A DNA stretch of 60,000 bases from Nymphaea colorata (Eukaryota; Streptophyta; Magnoliopsida; Nymphaeales; Nymphaeaceae): NCBI RefSeq assembly GCF_008831285.2, contig NC_045143.1:16530464-16590463 (forward strand), in the 5' to 3' direction. The notes below the pieces were generated by a model. The model searched no databases. It saw only the letters and a list, made by a program, of their open reading frames with translations, and was not told where the DNA came from. The position numbers and the translations under genes were made by a program. Numbering within the stretch: the stretch's first letter is position 1; the number at the start of each line of letters is the position of its first letter. Shown in pieces: positions 36,300-50,028 of the stretch.

Positions 36300-37144
36300 G
36301 GGGGTACGCAGAAATCGAGACTCCGGCCAGGAAGGGGGTGTGTGCTTCTGCCACTGCCACTGCCACTGCCACTGCAGCTGCACGGTGATAATGAAATGCT
36401 TCTTTCCTTCTTCTCTCCATGCTTCGTTTTTTTGTGATTAATGATCTCATACATCTGATCTTCCCTTCCCCACCCTTCGTGTCTCCTCTCCCCATCTCTC
36501 ATTCTCCCTTTGTTTGCTTGTTCTACGACAACAGGTATTTTAGCTTTTTTTTTTTTGTTTACTCATTGTTGCATCACGTGTTGATGTTTCTGTTATTTCA
36601 AAGTGCATGGCAGGAAAGGTTGCTAAATATTTTCGTATCACATGTCTTCGTCTTATTGAAACTGTTTTCTGCCTTGTTTTTTTACTTCGGTTCTGCGCAA
36701 ACTCTTGTAATGTCTAACTTCTACGCTGTATCTGATATCTTTCTCTTTCTGGTGACTGAAATCTAGAATATTTGGCTGCTTGTTATCAAATCAAGGTATC
36801 TAAATATCGTTATTTCCTGGTTGTTCTGCAGATTGACATTGATCTCCATTGTATCTGCTTTTGTTTTCTCTACATGGTCGTCTTACAGGTACGCCTGCAG
36901 GTCCTTTTCTCTCTCTCTCTATTTTATACCTACATGCTGTTCATGCATCACTGAACAGTGTAACTTTTATTTTCCTTTTCATAGTTCATACAATTATTTA
37001 TTTCTATTATATTTTATTGTTATTTATATTATTCTTTCTTTATTGCAATTTGCTATATATATCATTTGAGTGTGATTGGATGGGTACTGGGTTTATGTCT
37101 GCGTGTGTGCAGAACTGGAGTAAAAGATGACCTCAGGTTGAGGC
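36300..37144 (+). other. BELL gene leader, leader intron and uORF
   Basis: A CT-rich leader with a TGCCAC hexamer repeated about four times (36347-36374) ends at CAACAG, followed by the donor GTATTT (36535). The likely acceptor is TGTGTGCAG, with AG at 37111-37112, giving a 578-nt leader intron. The remaining leader carries a 4-codon uORF (ATG 37127, TGA 37139-37141) that ends three bases before the main ATG at 37145. Positions are inferred from splice signals; TSS unknown. Confidence 0.45.
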
Positions 37145-40100
37145 ATGACCCCCTCTGGAGAACCCATACCTCTGAATTTTGAGTTCATGCAGCATTCGTT
37201 CCCCCAAAGAGTAGATCTCGGATCTTCTCAACCACAACATGTTGCACAGCAGATCAGAAGAGATAAGCTCAGAATACAGCAGCATGTGTCTTCGTCCCCA
37301 TCCTCCTCCACTCCTTCCGCTGGGATTTCCGACCCTGTTCTTCAATCTCAAGAAGTTGAGGAATCGAGGAACAGTGGGCTATCGGGAAGTGCGTACTCCG
37401 GATTCCCTGGGTTAGGTGGTCTAATCCCTCTTGGCTACGATCCCAATAGCCTGATCTCCGCGGAGATGATGAGTTCCTCCGCTGCTGGACGGTTGCCATC
37501 CTTCAAGGGCAGCGTTCCTGAGAGTAACAGTGGTTGGAAGTGCCTAAATTATCAGGCAAGCACAGATTGCATAGCCAACTGCATGCAGAACCCGTCTGCC
37601 CAAAGCTCAGCCGTGGGTTCTATGGTTCTTGGTTCAGTTGGTGGATTTCCCATCTACAACCTTGGTGGACCGCCTTCTATAACTGTTTTGAATCCTAACT
37701 GTGGAGGTAGGGAAGATGTTCAACAGCACCCAGTTCAACAGTCCCAATTTCTTTCTCGAGCCTCCCAAGAATTCAATATCAGGGAGCAGAGCCAGGGCCT
37801 CCTTTTGCCAAGCTTTGGAAATGTACAGAGCGGCCAGTCGGGTTTCAGTGAGTGGAACCATAAGCAGGGAGGGTTGAAGCCACAGTTGGTTGAGGAGTCT
37901 TTCATTGGAAGGGAGGCCATCAATGGATGGTTTAGGACAGATACAACAGGGCAGGGCTTGTCTTTATCTCTATCGTTCCGTAATCCAACTCCTGAGTCGC
38001 AGTTGCAACATGAAACAAGATTCGGTGCTGAGAATTTGGGTGCTTGCCCTGCTTCTGCTTGCACCATAGGCCATCATGAAAAACGGAAGCAAGAGCCAGT
38101 TGGGGATTGCTTCTCCTTCCAGAAAGATGGTCCTGCTGCATTCATCTCTAGGATTCAGAAGAACCCAGTACCACTGGGTCCATTTACGGGATACGCAACC
38201 GTGCTGAAAAACTCCAAGTTCTTGAAGCCTGCTCAGCAGCTGCTGGATGAGCTCTGCAACGTGGGCAAGGTTGCAATCAACAGCAGCAGCACTAGCGACG
38301 ATGATGGGACCATCGGAAAATTTCACACCAACAACGACCAGTTTGAGATTGACGGGAAATGTGGGAATTCTGGTCGTTATTGCCACATTCCCTTGGATAA
38401 TCCTCCCTGCATCTCTTCTTCGGTGTATCTTCCCACTAACGAACCCGCAGAACCGAGTAGAAGGAACCCAGTTTCCGCTTCCGCAGATCATAACGAGCAC
38501 CGCAGGAAGAAGAATCGGCTGATCTCTATGCTTGATGAGGTAGGCGCTTTGCATCTTAGTTCCATCCACAAAAATAAATAATTTCTTTCCTACAAAATGA
38601 AATTTTTTTCTGTTTCCTTTTATTTCTTATAGTGCAGTGAATTTTATTGTCCACTAGATTCCATAGCCTCTCCAATTCTGTATGATCCGCGCCTGGTTGT
38701 TTAACTGTTATCTCAGATTGTAGCTAGACAGCTTGTTGCTTGTCATGTTCGAATCTAAATAACTTCTGTTATGGTTGTCAGATGTTGTTGTAATCATCCT
38801 CGCTGGGCACCATGGGTGTTAACATTGTAAGTGTCAGAATCTACAATACATGGAAAAAGATCAAGAAAGATCTCTGTTGCAAGTTCAAGATTTCAACAGA
38901 AAATTGTTCTTGTTTTTTCCATGTTTGAGATCCTAACAATTAGTGCAATTGTTACTATGCGTCTGAAATCACTGAAAACATTTATCTGAAACAGAGACTT
39001 CTAGTCTTTACGATGGGCTATTGTTTGGAATTGAACTATACCCTTTGCTTATCTCTGCTTTTCTATACCCATCCAGCCGTGCTTCGCTTATCTAGTTCTA
39101 ATCTATATTGGACGTCAATTAAATTTATATATTTCCATGAGTCCGTCATAATGTCTACTTGTGTGCGTGTCTGTGGATGCATGCATGCCCTGGTGTTCTA
39201 ACTTCTGAGAACTGTGATTTCTTGAGAAGCATATACTTGGATATTACCAAATTCCTTCCTCAACCATATATACAGCTTAGAAAAGATGGAAACAGCATTT
39301 TCTAGCATTTGGGGATTTTTTGTTTGTGGCTTCTAATAGGTTCTTGTTTGGCTTTTGCAGATATTGCAATCTATGGACAAGATGGCTTAATATGCATGAT
39401 CTGTTTTGTAAATGGCTCGAAATTTAATTCTTATTAATGTATTATGTATACAATACTAAAAACAGTTTCTTGAAAAATTATTTTTACTTTTTCTAGATTA
39501 TCATGGAAGTTGTAGACCTGCATTTTATTATGCTTCTCGATAAGAACTTTTTTTTTTTTCTCTTTTTTGTCTTTAACATGAGAGTAGGGATAACTACATT
39601 GCAACCTCACGTATTGGTAAGATCAAGATTTCTAAGATTTGAGTATTGGCTACTTGTGGGCTGATGAAAAACAGTACGTATTGTGGTCTCTCTCAGTGAT
39701 GTGATTGTGCAGTTTGCCTGTTTTCCTTCAGACAAAGTAACTGATTAATGAGGATGTTCATTGATAGAAAGTTTTTTTCTAGTTTGTTTCGAGGGATTAT
39801 GATGCTAAAACTTGTCACTGCATGCATGTTTCTTATGCTTGTTTCCTTTTCAGATTTCTTTTTCTTCTTTACCTTTTCAAACTGAAGCTGACAATCCAAG
39901 GTAATGCATTCAAAATGAACATTTGATTGCTGAGAAAAAGCTACTTTGCTGGATTAGCTAGAATTGTGTGATTTATTCCATTCAAATACTTTGTGTTGCT
40001 TGTCATGGTTCTTAACCAACTGGCTTGATTTGTAAAAGAAACCTCCACATGATTACGATCAGTCGATAATTTAAGAAGACATTCTGAAGTAATAGGTATT

Positions 40101-42199
40101 GGCTTGTGCGACCATTTGTAGTGCATTATGGTGGCTGTGTTCAATTTATTCTTTAAGATAAACCCAGGAAAATATGTCTGAATGAATTTGTCCTATCCTG
40201 GATTCAGGTTTACAGGAAATACAGGCATTTCTGTGGACAGCTCCAGGCAGTGGTCGCCTCATTTGAGTCTGTTGCTGGCCTGAACAATGCTGCACCATAC
40301 ACTTCCATGGCTGCCAAAGCCATGTCTAGACATTTCCGGCATCTTAAAAGCGCAATCAGCAATCAGCTGAAGTTCACATGCAAGGTTCTTGGTGAGGATT
40401 GCTTTCTCTCAGGCACTGCCAGAGGAGATGAAATTTCAAAGCTGGGGCTGGAAGGGGGTGTCCAACAGAGGGATGCCGGGTCTCTGAGAATCAATGAGCC
40501 ACAGCAACAGCAAGTTTGGCGTCCACAGAGGGGCCTTCCAGAACGAGCTGTGGCAGTGCTTCGGGCCTGGTTGTTCGAACATTTCTTACATCCGTAATCA
40601 TCTCTCTCTCTCTCTCACTCTCTCTCCCGAAAAACACACACACACACAGAGCGCAACTTTGACCTGTGTTGTTAAATTCTGTTTGTGTGATTGTATTTCG
40701 TCTAGTAATGCTTCCAATGGAAGGATTTGGGGGTGAAACATACTCAAACTTAGAACTAGAGTTGTGAAACTTTCTTCCCTCTCAAGTGAAAATTGAACAC
40801 TTCGTTGGTGAGAGATATCCACTTAATGGTGGATCATTCTGCTTCTTTTTTGCATATTGGAGCTAATTGTTTGATCAGACTAAGGATGAGCAGGAATCCA
40901 CAGCTTGAAAGTCCAGTGACCTCCTTGGGTTGCATGTTAGGGGTAACGGAAATGAGGTTAACTGTTGTTACAAAAAGTGACCGGCCTTCTCTCCAACCCT
41001 GACTAAAAAACCTGAAGAAGTAACTGGAAGAAATAAAAAAAGTATTCTCCTCGCAATATAATCAATGTTCGTATCAATTACCATGAACTACTGTTTTCTG
41101 AGGACTTGGAAAGCAGGAAGATAGTCTTTTTTTTTTGGGGGGGTACTTGTCAATAAGCTGTTTCCTTCAGATATAGGAATTATGTGTGGGTTCTAATACA
41201 TGATAATCACACTGCTCAAACTGCTGATAATATTTATACGGGGATTTTGAACTTTGTTGTTTTTCTGTGTGCTGCTGCGAGGTTGTCAGCTGCCTTTTCC
41301 TCTTGACATTTTCTATGCGTAACTTTTTAAAATCCTGCTAATACAAACATGAAGTCATGAATCAAATGCATTTCGTATGATTAGATTTGAATGGTATCTC
41401 TATTTGTAGGTATCCTACTGACACGGATAAGCAAACGTTGGCCAAGCAAACTGGTCTCACCAGAAGCCAGGTGCGTTCTCTCAGTCCACCTTCTTTTTTA
41501 TCATGCAGCTAACACAGTAATTATTCAGCTGCATATAAATGACGTATTTGTGTTTGTTTCAATGGTTGTTATTTGCGTATGACATGGTTATTTGTGCGTT
41601 AAAAAAGAACGGCTGGACAAGTATTGTGTCATTCAAACACTAGTTGGTTCTTGTTAGAGTAGTGGTCGTAGTTCGTTCTATGAAGCAAGATTCGGGCTAC
41701 TTGTCTTCCTTTCTTTTTCCCCTTTCTCTTCTGTAACGTCAATTTCCATTATTAACTGGTATTCCGAATTTGAAACAAAAAAAGAAAACGATGATGACAG
41801 TGATGGTGGCAATTTCAGGTATCCAACTGGTTCATCAATGCTAGGGTGCGGCTGTGGAAGCCCATGGTAGAAGAAATCCACATGATGGAATCACGCAATT
41901 CCGTATCTTCAGACTTCAGTTCAGTGAACAAGCCAGAGTCGGTGGCCATCATAGGCGAGAGCAGGAGCTCTCAGGCCTTTCGGGCCCCAGATGGACGACA
42001 GAACTGCGACAACTCCGACCACCCTCTTGGCCATCTCCTGCCCACAAAGCAATTCTCGGCCAATGTCTCGCAAATTCCAATCTACAAGGACCGCAGCATC
42101 GGTGATAACAGCATGCTATACCAACAAAATGAGGCATCGGTGAAGACGACTCGCGCCACCGGTGGCATTGGCGGTGTGTACTTGTCACTGGGGCCATGA
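37145..42199 (+). CDS. BEL1-like TALE homeodomain transcription factor, 740 aa
   Basis: Four coding exons: 37145-38539, 40208-40593, 41410-41470, 41819-42199 (2223 nt), GT-AG and in frame. The domain order is diagnostic. There is a ZIBEL-like GQGLSLSLS near residue 269, a SKY domain from residue 349 ([17 protein letters not shown]), and a BELL domain about 451-528, crossing the exon 1/2 border with [12 protein letters not shown] and [15 protein letters not shown] homeodomain about 570-632 has the three-residue loop PYP at 594-596 and recognition helix [16 protein letters not shown] from residue 615. A second ZIBEL-like motif, VYLSLGP, sits at the C-terminus. BELL proteins act in the nucleus as heterodimers with KNOX partners in meristem and organ patterning. 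The 61-nt third exon is typical of this family. PENNYWISE/POUND-FOOLISH-like or another BLH subgroup cannot be decided by eye. Confidence 0.93.
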
Positions 42200-43921
42200 A
42201 AATTTCTGGTTTCCGTCGTCAAACCTAGAAGCTACGAGTCGAGGATGATCAAGACGATGGCCGTGGAGTGACGAAACAAAAGTGGCGGAGTTACAATGAT
42301 AATACAGAAACTAATGGGGCATTATGTTAGAGAGGAACACGCGTTTGTGGGCAATTTTCCTGCATGTTTTGGGCTAAGATATGAAAATTATGGTTAATTC
42401 TTTGGAGTTTGAGGGTCGGTGTGTTGGTCATATGAGGCTGTGAGAAAAGATTTAATTGGCGAATGCATTCGTGTTTGTCTGTCTTCATATGCATGTGGAG
42501 AAGTGTGCAGTATATATATATATATATATATATATATGGATTAAAATCGCTGAAAACATCGTAAATCATTCCCTGCGTCGTATATTGAGAAAGACCATTA
42601 AAAAACCTGGAATGGCTTGAAGGGGGAAGAATTTCTATCTTCGAAAGTGCCCAAGTGTACAAATGATTTGTATTGCATAATTAAGATTATAATAATCCCC
42701 TGTTTTAGTTATCTCATCATGACCAATCCTTGGCCAGCTAACTGAACAAAGGGAATGAGAGATTACTTTGTAACTATTTTACAATACAGTTGGTAAGGTA
42801 TGTATTATTGTCCTGTTTTTACTTTGCAACTATTATCTTCCAGCGTTTTTTTTTTTTAAAAGCAAAGTAGCAAGAATTGATGACATCACAGCCAAATCGT
42901 GATATCTTTCAAGTCGGTGACATTTATTATTGTTATCTTAATTCGTATGGGTGGACCACCCTTTAGCCTTTCCGTATCAATTAATAGGGATGTAAGTGGG
43001 ATGAGATTTGAAACTTGATATTTGACAAACTAGATACATACAGCTTCAAGTCCTGAACATCCAACCAAAGAATTGGGTTGGAACATAGGAAAGGACAAAA
43101 CTAAAGTTTAGCAAGCGAGAATCATGCCAGGCCAGTCATCGAGTCTCAACATGCATTGGCTCGAAAGTTTACAGGGCTTTGATTACTTCAGATTTTAGGT
43201 CCGAGTTTATCTAAAGTTTTAGAATTTCTTCATTAAACCGGCTATTAATGTCTAATCATAAACTTATTAGTGAAAAAAAAGGGTTTACATATCTTTACTA
43301 GAATACAAGAAACCCTTGCCCCAAGTTTGCCAAGAATGAGAATATGTTTAAACTTTCAATATTACAAAAAACACCGGTTTTTTATTATTAAAAAGGTTGA
43401 CGAGCCTTTTTAGTGAAAATTTACAAGTTTCGCGGCTTAGTCTCCACATCATTTAAGTCTGAAAAACACCCCTGAATTTAAGGGGAGGAGGGAAAAGGAA
43501 AACCTTTCCAAAAGTACAACACACAAAAGCTTTACTTGGGAAAGAAACATCTGCGTCCGTGGACATTTCTGTTCCGCAGTTCTGTGGACAGGCGAGAACA
43601 GGCTCTGTTCCTTTCTTTGTCGGTTTCGTGATTTTAGGGCTGCCCTTTTTGACCCCGTTTTTCCTCCTCTCCCCTCCTTTTAACAAAACAGGAGAGGAGT
43701 AGCAGCAGAGGCGAAACGAGACTCGGATTCTGTCGCTCATCACCGTGCGAATCTCTCCCCCTCACTCCCGTCCCGACTTCTCCTTGCTTCTTCGACAGCG
43801 TGAAGAGGAAGCAACGAACCGAGAGAGACGAGGAGATGGTCGGGTTTGCGCGAGGTGCTAAGGCTTTCTAGGGTTCTCCTGGAACGCAAACAGAGAGAGA
43901 GGAAGAGAGTTTGTCTTAGCT
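42200..43921. other. Intergenic: BELL 3' flank and carrier promoter
   Basis: A (TA)n microsatellite lies at 42511-42537. The rest is AT-rich until about 43500, where a CT-rich, GC-richer stretch leads into the carrier gene. No TATA box is obvious near the carrier start, and no other gene is recognised. Confidence 0.55.
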
Positions 43922-45599
43922 ATGCAAACGGAGGCGGCGGCGGCGGCGGCAGACGGGAGGCTCCACCACCACGTGGGGTCAGCCAGAGCGCACCTTTCGA
44001 CGTGCTCCCAGTCGCTCAACTCAGCCAGCGGTCTCGATCGCGCCGGCGTCCGAAAGTTTTCTCAGTCCGTCCAGCAGTCGCAGATCGGCACTGTCTCCCA
44101 GCTTCTCGCAGGTGGAATTGCTGGTGCCGTCAGCAAGACCTGCACCGCGCCTCTCGCCCGTCTCACTATCCTCTTTCAGGTCCGTCTTTTCTCTTGCATG
44201 CTTCTCTTCGTCTCCGAATTTTTTCCACCCTTTCTTTCCCCAATTTTTTGAGGAGATTCTGAAGTTGGATCGCGTAATTGAACGAGGTTGAGGAAAAGGA
44301 TTTTTGACGGTTTTATTGATTTAAGTTTCATCTTCGTGTTGATATTCGGTTAACGACCAACTGGAATTAATGTATAAGGGAAAACGAGCATTGAGTTGGT
44401 AAGTGAGCAATTCTTGTGCGAAGACCGGTTGGTGATCTATGAGTTGCTCGAGAAGGTTGTGGTGGGATGATATCAGCTCGAACAGCGTTTAATGGGTTCT
44501 CTTGACCCGTAATTGCTTTGGAATCCATTTTCACGGAGAACGGATGTGAAGAGCAGTCTTTAGCTGAGCCGGAAGGTCAAAGTGGTTGCAGACAAAGGCA
44601 GTTTGTCATCCTTAATTATCTTTTTTGGTCATGGTGTTTCTAGGTTAGTTCTGGTTGCAAGGAGAAGCTGTTCTAGCTTTGAAACAAAGAGGGGAAAGAA
44701 GAAGAAACCAGAGCAGAACTTATCTTCATAAACTGTTTTTTATTTTATAGTTGGACGAGTGATTGACCCTTGGCCTGTGAATGTGGGCACTTTTCCCGGA
44801 GGTACGACTAAGTTTCATAATCTCACTATGTCCATACTAAGCTCCTTTATGAAACGTTTATCTTGGATTGATATGTTATTGAGAATAACAGAAATTGTTG
44901 AGCTGGATGTAGATGGTGCTTAGGAATTGCATTAAATTGGAAGTTGCGGAAATTAAACTTGCCTATGTTATACTTGATAAGTGAGAATTTTGGGTGGTGC
45001 AATCCTTATTTTCAAGAGGACTACAGTTGCCAGTTTTGGACACTTCGCCAGTGTGAGGCATATACTATCTATATTGACCCTCTCTTGTCCTCCCTCCACC
45101 CTCCATTACAACAACAAATAAGGTTGTTAGAATAATGGGAAGCAGCTGACAAATAGGGTATAGCCTTCATACTGGTTGCTTTGGCCTATTGATGTTCCCT
45201 AATTGCGTGAAAGTTAGTTTTTCCAATCTAGGTTGCGTCCTTGCTGCCTATCAGAATGCTGGTTTCATAGCTTATAATAACTGTAATACGTGGCATTTCA
45301 GAGATGGCAGCTGTAGCCTTTTATTGCTACAGACGCATCTGTGTGGGTATGGGGTTTGGTCTGGAATCCTGTTATGCTCCAGATCTTTATCACCAAGCAA
45401 AATTAAGGACAAGAAGATTCTATTTTCCTTGCTGCAGGGTGTAGAAACACTTTTTTTGAGGGTAGTATTGTGGCTTGAAGTTCCTGAGCAATTTTATCGT
45501 GAATAGCAGATGATCTGCATAGCAGAAGGCACCATCAATTCGCTAAAGCGGATCCAGTCTACATGCTGAAGGACAATTATATTTTTATCTATACCATCC

Positions 45600-45637
<38 letters not shown>

Positions 45638-48600
45638 AAGGTAGGATGTATTACACACGAGTTGGTTGACACAATAGAAACTTCCGCCATTATATTATGT
45701 AGTTGTTGTATAAGCATGATCCCAATTTTGGTCTCAGTTCTCAAACTTATTTTGCTCGAAATTGGTTTATGTCAACTATTTAACCAACATATCATAAGGT
45801 GGTTGCTGTTTTTCCTTGTTATTCTCATGTTACACTTTTACATACTGATTTTTTTGGTTTAGTCTCATCATCATTTCTCGTGTTATGATGGTGTCATTCC
45901 TTTTCTTCAGGTGCAAGGTATGCACTCTGATGTTGCTACTCTAAGCAAGGCTAGCATATGGCGTGAGGCTTCTCGCATTGTTTATGAGGAAGGATTTAGA
46001 GCATTTTGGAGGGGAAATCTGGTTACAATAGTTCATCGCCTTCCTTACTCATCTATCAGTTTTTATACATATGAGAAATATAAAAATGTCAGTATATTTT
46101 AAATTTTAGTTTCACCTCAAAAACATTTTTTCCCATTTTTAATGGGCTCCTGTTGATAAATAATCGGAGACTTGCTCTATTGCAGTTGCTGCAGTCAATT
46201 CCTGGATTGGAAAAACAGAGGCAAAGTGTAACTGCAGACCTTTTTGTACGCCTTGTGGGTGGTGGCTTGTCAGGAATAACAGCAGCTTCTATGTCATACC
46301 CACTGGACCTTGTTAGAACACGGCTAGCTGCCCAGGTGATGTGTTTGCAGTTTGCATCCTTTCCTTTTCCTGTTTGAGATCATTGTTGAAGCCAATGTTT
46401 TCATATAGTTTCATGCTTTATTTGTCTTCTCAAGTAAGCAAGTTTGTTGCAATATCGAAGGAGTAAACCTATGCTTGAGAGTTAAGAGCATACTAACTTA
46501 GTGCTATTGTATTTGCTTTGAATATTTTTTTAATGATTGAAGACTTCAGATGCCTGCCGATTGAACTAATTGATGTCAATAAAGCCCATGTTTGTTTAGA
46601 TCTAATGCTGTTATTTCTGTTTCACTTGCTTGGATAGTAACAAGAACATGCATTCTTTTCTTTTTTATGATTCCTGTATCGGTATTCATTTGCTCAGACG
46701 AATAAAGTAGTGGCGTGAACTTCAATCAGCTACAGTATAAGGTGTCAACCTTTTCTAGGTACCTATGGTGTTAGATATTAATTCAGTTTTAGGCTTTATT
46801 GTGGTTGTGTTTGTCCCTTTGTCATTTCTGTTTGTTTTGATATTGGAGTCTGTTTTTTCTAGGTAACCTTGTTGTTAGATATCTGTTCAATTTTAGATTC
46901 TATGGCATTTATGTTTGCCTATTTAAATTTCTTTTTTTGTTTAGTATATTCAGTAAATGAGACAAAGTAGCAGGTATTTTGTCACTTGTGCTACATATTT
47001 GTTTAGGAAGTGATTTTCTTGACTCTGGTAAGTAAAAGCTTGATTATGTTACTTCAAGCATCCTTTTATGCATCATATTGTAATGTGTGATATATTACAA
47101 TGCATCACATAACTATAGGCTATAGGGAAATGCATTATGATGATCTCTTGTTACAAGGGTGTAACATACTCGTATTGCACCATATCATCTGATATGATGC
47201 AATATCATACTTTATGTTATGATAACAACCCATGTCAGACAATGCCGTGTATGCAGAGATTTAAGGGGATTTTGGGGTATTTGAGAATAAAAGAAATTGA
47301 AGAAAGTAGTAGTTCAGGAAATTCTTGGTATAAAACAGTCTCCCAACCTCCTATCTCGTGCAAAAAAGCAAGAAAAATGTTGGTTTAGAATTTTGACATT
47401 TTTCTCTGCAAAATGTTTGTGGGGTATCTGCACGAGTGACTTGTACATAAAAATGTAGAAAATGAATTTTAATTAATATTGAAGTAATACATCTATTGTA
47501 ATATTAGGTGCATGGCTGCATGCAATATCCGAGATGATTTAAAGCATTGATGTTAAGATCTCTATTCAGGGTAAGTTGCACCTTTGTGTGCTGCAAGCCT
47601 GCAACTGCTTCTGTTCATGCAATATGCTTGTTCATGCTACAGGACTGAATGTTGCCTTTCTGCTTTATGCTTTGAGATTTTAGCATAAATTTTGTATACT
47701 GAACTTGGCATTTTGTGCGTGAAAATGCATTATGGTCAAATTTCAAGATGAGATTGAGAAAATAATATAGTGATAGACATGATACTGCCCATTTTGTGCA
47801 ACTTTTTGTATGCCAATAGCTATGTTCTATTCACTAGAGTTTATGAATTGTTTTAAGGAGCAGCCTAACTGACCTTTACCTACAACTGTGCAGACCAATG
47901 TAATGTACTACAGAGGCATATCACATGCACTTTACACCATTTGCAGGGATGAGGGCATTAGAGGGCTATATAAAGGGATGGGTGCTACTCTCCTGGTGAG
48001 TTCATGTTTATTATCTTTACGGAGATATTCTTTTTGGTCGGTTATTTAACTTCAACCTGCTTTTATTAACAGTGATTTTCATGATTCAGGGAGTAGGTCC
48101 TAGTATAGCCATTAGCTTTTGTGTTTATGAAACTCTGAGGTCTTCATGGCAATTACAACGGTATGCTTCTGTTTGGCCAGTTGATTAAGAGTGTACCTTA
48201 CATTTGACCAAAGATAAAAGTGAAGCTTCTAATACCTACTTTGGGTTTTGACAATAGGCCAAATGATTCTCCTGTCCTTGTCAGCCTGGCTTGTGGAAGT
48301 CTCTCAGGCATTGCATCGTCAACAGGTATTCAGGATTATATATAGAGCAGTATTTTGTGCAGTTTGTTCACATGGTCAGAACCTTTGTCCTCTAATCTTG
48401 TATTGGTACTTTGAGGTACCTATTTCAAGTGCTTCCCTCTGGCGTAGAGTGTTGAAATGTGAATTTTCTAGCATTCTCTTTGCATGAAATTCTTCCCAAC
48501 ATTGAATTAGCATTTTCATTTTTCATAGTTTTTTTTTTTAAGTAAAAGTAAATGTGTTGAACCTACCCCCTACCTTGGCACCCCTAAGAAAGTGTTCCTC

Positions 48601-50028
48601 CATGTAATGTTCTCAATAGAAAAGTCTCATTTTTTTTTTAATATTTAACACAAGTATTCAAATATGATATGTGGATTAGTGAAAATAAGGAATAATGCTG
48701 TGAGCAGTGTGACAAACATGTTGCCACCCGCCACTTTATTCAACCGTCAGTTTAGACAATAGAATAAAAAGTTTGAGATTGTAAGTGAAATGCTCTATTG
48801 AAGAAAAAAAAAGCTAACTATGAATTGATGGTGTGTGAAAACGATGGCAGGCTGTTATGTTATATTCAAGGTTGTTGACATTTATGGTATGGTGTGAAAA
48901 AAAAAAAAGATTTAAGGAAATTTCCTTTTATAGGCACACTTTAAAGTAGGAGACTCCCATTGATAAGCCCAGTTTTTTCCTATACTTCCAAAGAATGGGC
49001 TTTATGTTCTGGAATAACCTGAAATTGGCTCAAAACTTTACTCTTGCTGGTGACTGCTTGACTGGGACCTTAGCTTAAATTTAAAAAATGTGTACTTTTG
49101 TACTTTTCCATATGTCCTTTTAAGTTAAGAATATTTTTCTTCTATGGGAAATAAAGAGCGTGTCAACTCATTTGACCTGTGTTTTGACTTTTGACAACAA
49201 GAAATGGATAGTTAGACCTCCTTTCACTTACGGTCATATTTCTCATTTCATATTTTCTTTCTTGGTAGAAGAAAATTCAAGCTTGTGTGTGTTCATTATG
49301 AATGCTTCAGATTTCCTGGCTTCCATCGGGGCTTTCGCCTTTCATGATCCTTATTGTGCTATTACTTGTCCAAATAATTGGCTGATCCTGTATCCTTGCT
49401 GCTAACAGGGAAAGTAATGACTATAGAGATTCTTGAAATCTCGATGCACATTGTGTTTTTTTAGCCTGCATATTCTCAGATCAAAGTTGTCCATTTCATT
49501 TAGATATGTACACATGCTAGGAATGATCTTAGGAATATATTTCTTCATTTGCATGTTGACCTGATGAACGTAATTACCGTATCAAAGAATAAGTTATCTT
49601 AATTAGATTGAAGATCTGACAGCCAACAAAGTTTGAAATTACTATTAGTGATGTCAATATCTGCTGTGTTTTGTATATTTGATGTGATAGGGAATAGGAA
49701 TCCTTCACCTGAGATTGGACAACTGCTTGACCTATGTAATTCAACATTATGTTTATTGTGTGTCCTGAGGATTCCTTTTATATGGTTTCCAGCAACGTTC
49801 CCTCTTGATCTGGTGAGGCGACGGAAGCAGTTAGAAGGTGCTGGCGGTCGAGCTCGTATTTATAATACAGGTCTATTTGGGACATTTAGACACATAGTGC
49901 GGACTGAAGGCTTCCGAGGATTGTACAGAGGAATTCTTCCAGAATATTATAAGGTTGTCCCAAGTGTTGGTATCGTCTTCATGACATACGAGACGTTAAA
50001 AATGCTTCTTTCTGATGTTCACTTTTGA
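43922..50028 (+). CDS. Mitochondrial carrier (SLC25-type, At2g37890/At3g53940/At3g55640 group), 353 aa
   Basis: Seven exons: 43922-44179, 45911-46087, 46186-46335, 47894-47995, 48090-48160, 48258-48325, 49793-50028 (1062 nt), GT-AG and in frame. The product has the tripartite, six-TM fold of inner mitochondrial membrane solute carriers. The three repeat signatures are PLARLT at 77-82, PLDLVR at 184-189 and PLDLVR at 279-284; each repeat also has an EG..G.(Y/F)(R/K)G-type half-motif (EGFRAFWRG, EGIRGLYKG, EGFRGLYRG). The first signature lacks the usual acidic and basic residues, a feature I also recall in the Arabidopsis relatives. N-terminally a GCG-repeat encodes a poly-Ala run, with no EF-hands, so it is not a calcium-regulated SCaMC. 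The transported substrate is not known to me. It faces HCF173 tail to tail. Confidence 0.92.
45602..45634. repeat. (CT)n microsatellite in carrier intron 1
   Basis: About 16 CT repeats about 280 bp before exon 2 of the carrier gene. No role suggested. Confidence 0.95.

Noticed and set aside
37970-38569. Minus-strand ORF of 199 codons opposite BELL exon 1
   Set aside because: Antisense shadow. The plus strand encodes the SKY and BELL domains across spliced exons.
47060-47220. Palindrome-rich AT sequence (ATATCATCTGATAT and similar) in carrier intron 3
   Set aside because: It resembles the stacked palindromes of the hAT-like element in style, but no matching terminal repeats or target-site duplication could be found.
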